Positions 47,819-48,562 of a stretch of 48,562 nucleotides of DNA are shown one piece after another. The position numbers and the translations under genes are program-made. The notes beneath the pieces are model-generated. The model was not told the DNA's origin and made no database searches. It worked only from the letters and a program-made list of their open reading frames with translations. Each line of letters starts with the position of its first letter. The stretch's first letter is position 1. Source of the DNA: a virus; IMG/VR virus record IMGVR_UViG_3300030385_002740, positions 1 through 48,562 of that record; one strand, 5' to 3'.

Positions 47819-48562
47819 ACAACATAAAGAGGTATTAATCAATGCCTACAAGAAGGAAAATAGAAGCACTTATGATATAGCAGAAGAGCTTAACACCTAC
47901 CCCAATAAAATCTTAAGAGCTTTAAAATATCTTAATGTTAATATTAGAACCAAGTCTTCTGCTCAAGCGAACGCAATAAAGCAGGGGAGACACACCCACC
48001 CCACCAAGGGCAAAAAGAGAACGGAGGAATCCAAGCTAAAGATTAGTGAGGGTATGGCTCTGCACTGGAAGAATATGCCCGAAGAAGAGCGAGAAGAACG
48101 GTCTGAAATGTCTAGGAAGCAGTGGGAGACAATGTCTGAAGAAGACAGAAAAAATCTCCAAAGAAAGGCTATAGAAGCAGTACTTAAAGCCAGTAAAGAA
48201 GGCTCAAAAATTGAAAAATTTATATTTAGTGGCTTGACTAAACTGGGTTACGATGTATTATTTCACAAGAAGGGGTTGATTGACGAGAAATTTGAAATCG
48301 ACCTTTGCGTCCCCGACTTGCGCACCGTCATTGAAATAGACGGCCCCGCCCATTTTTTCCCGATTTGGGGAGAAGAAGCGTTGCAAAAGAATATTCGGTC
48401 GGATGCACAAAAATCTGGCTTGACTTTAAGCTCAGGCTTTGTTATGATAAGAGTGAAAAATACCTCCAAGAGCCTATCTCAAAAATTGCAAAGGGAATGT
48501 CTCGGCAAGATTGTGGAAATCCTACAGTCGATTGAAAAGAAATTTCCAGCGAAACAGGACAG
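47805..48562 (+). CDS. probable free-standing homing endonuclease, 3' end beyond window
   Basis: The frame opens at ATG 47805 and has no stop before the window ends (252 codons). The N-terminal part (about 15-48) is an HTH-like unit (TYDIAEELNTYPNKILRALK). A NUMOD3-like DNA-binding segment follows (TKGKKRTEESKLKISEGMAL, 67-86, and a related Glu-rich repeat). The C-terminal half is a Vsr/EDxHD-type nuclease domain: E137, FEIDLCVPD (D166), VIEIDGPAHFF (E177, D179, H183) and D200 in NIRSDAQK. Such genes insert into phage genomes and spread by cutting. It abuts the glycan block without a gap. The family reading is by motif only. Confidence 0.72.
   Translation, partial: MRFAEQHKEVLINAYKKENRSTYDIAEELNTYPNKILRALKYLNVNIRTKSSAQANAIKQGRHTHPTKGKKRTEESKLKISEGMALHWKNMPEEEREERSEMSRKQWETMSEEDRKNLQRKAIEAVLKASKEGSKIEKFIFSGLTKLGYDVLFHKKGLIDEKFEIDLCVPDLRTVIEIDGPAHFFPIWGEEALQKNIRSDAQKSGLTLSSGFVMIRVKNTSKSLSQKLQRECLGKIVEILQSIEKKFPAKQD

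Noticed and set aside
1-48562. tRNA or rRNA genes, IS elements, attachment sites
   Set aside because: No intergenic gap is large enough for more than one small RNA; those of 70-160 bp hold promoters, hairpins or leaders. No cloverleaf, terminal repeats or integrase were seen.

Overview
The window is a compact segment of a tailed double-stranded DNA bacteriophage genome (Caudoviricetes-like), or of a prophage-sized metagenomic contig of such a phage. Every gene I can support lies on the + strand. Genes are packed with ATGA, TAATG or short overlaps, gaps are rarely above 100 bp, and no tRNA, rRNA, CRISPR array or insertion sequence is visible. The core is a phage nucleotide-metabolism and replication set: dCMP deaminase, B12-dependent ribonucleotide reductase, dUTPase, PhoH, RecA/UvsX-like recombinase, DnaB helicase, DnaG-type primase, dNMP kinase, Cas4/RecB-like nuclease, a family C DNA polymerase and SSB. 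The host cannot be named from sequence. A DUF1501 protein, a Tat-targeted metalloprotease and an M19 dipeptidase with a HxH first motif suggest a Gram-negative host, possibly in Planctomycetota or Bacteroidota, but this is weak inference.

Layout. (1) 1-1785: the 3' end of a DUF1501 gene, a Tat-exported matrixin-like metalloprotease and a small orphan, closed by a terminator. (2) 1885-5845: a clear sigma70-type promoter, then two glycosyltransferases (one exostosin-like, one GT4), three orphans and a phage sigma-70-family factor. (3) 5836-6640: an inverted repeat, then a single gene for a possible virion protein, closed by a strong GC-rich terminator. (4) 6661-9838: a membrane/peptidase block of four small membrane proteins, a Sec-exported trypsin-like protease and an M19 dipeptidase; this is a candidate lysis or envelope cassette. 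(5) 9864-9988: tandem hairpins and a second sigma70-type promoter. (6) 10000-28432: nucleotide metabolism, recombination and replication. (7) 28425-47818: about 19 kb of glycan genes. It holds about eleven glycosyltransferase-like proteins (several of them tentative), three methyltransferases, two nucleotidyltransferases (one fused to a HAD domain), four SDR sugar epimerase/reductases in two similar pairs, a GDPD-like phosphodiesterase and two orphans. (8) 47805-end: a homing-endonuclease-like ORF that runs off the window.

How it fits together. The replication block appears to build a phage replisome around a DnaE polymerase encoded in two separate genes (638 and 517 residues, together about the length of an intact bacterial DnaE). 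Three genes lie between the halves, including a DnaQ-like proofreading exonuclease. No intein is visible. The glycan block could make, activate, modify and transfer sugars. Likely uses are decoration of virion proteins or remodelling of host surface polysaccharide; the sequence does not decide between them. The most unusual points are the split DnaE, the duplicated SDR pair with the catalytic Tyr replaced by His in one member, the HAD-nucleotidyltransferase fusion, the WavE-GDPD-WavE trio, the zinc-ribbon-bearing glycosyltransferase and the M19 dipeptidase among small membrane proteins.
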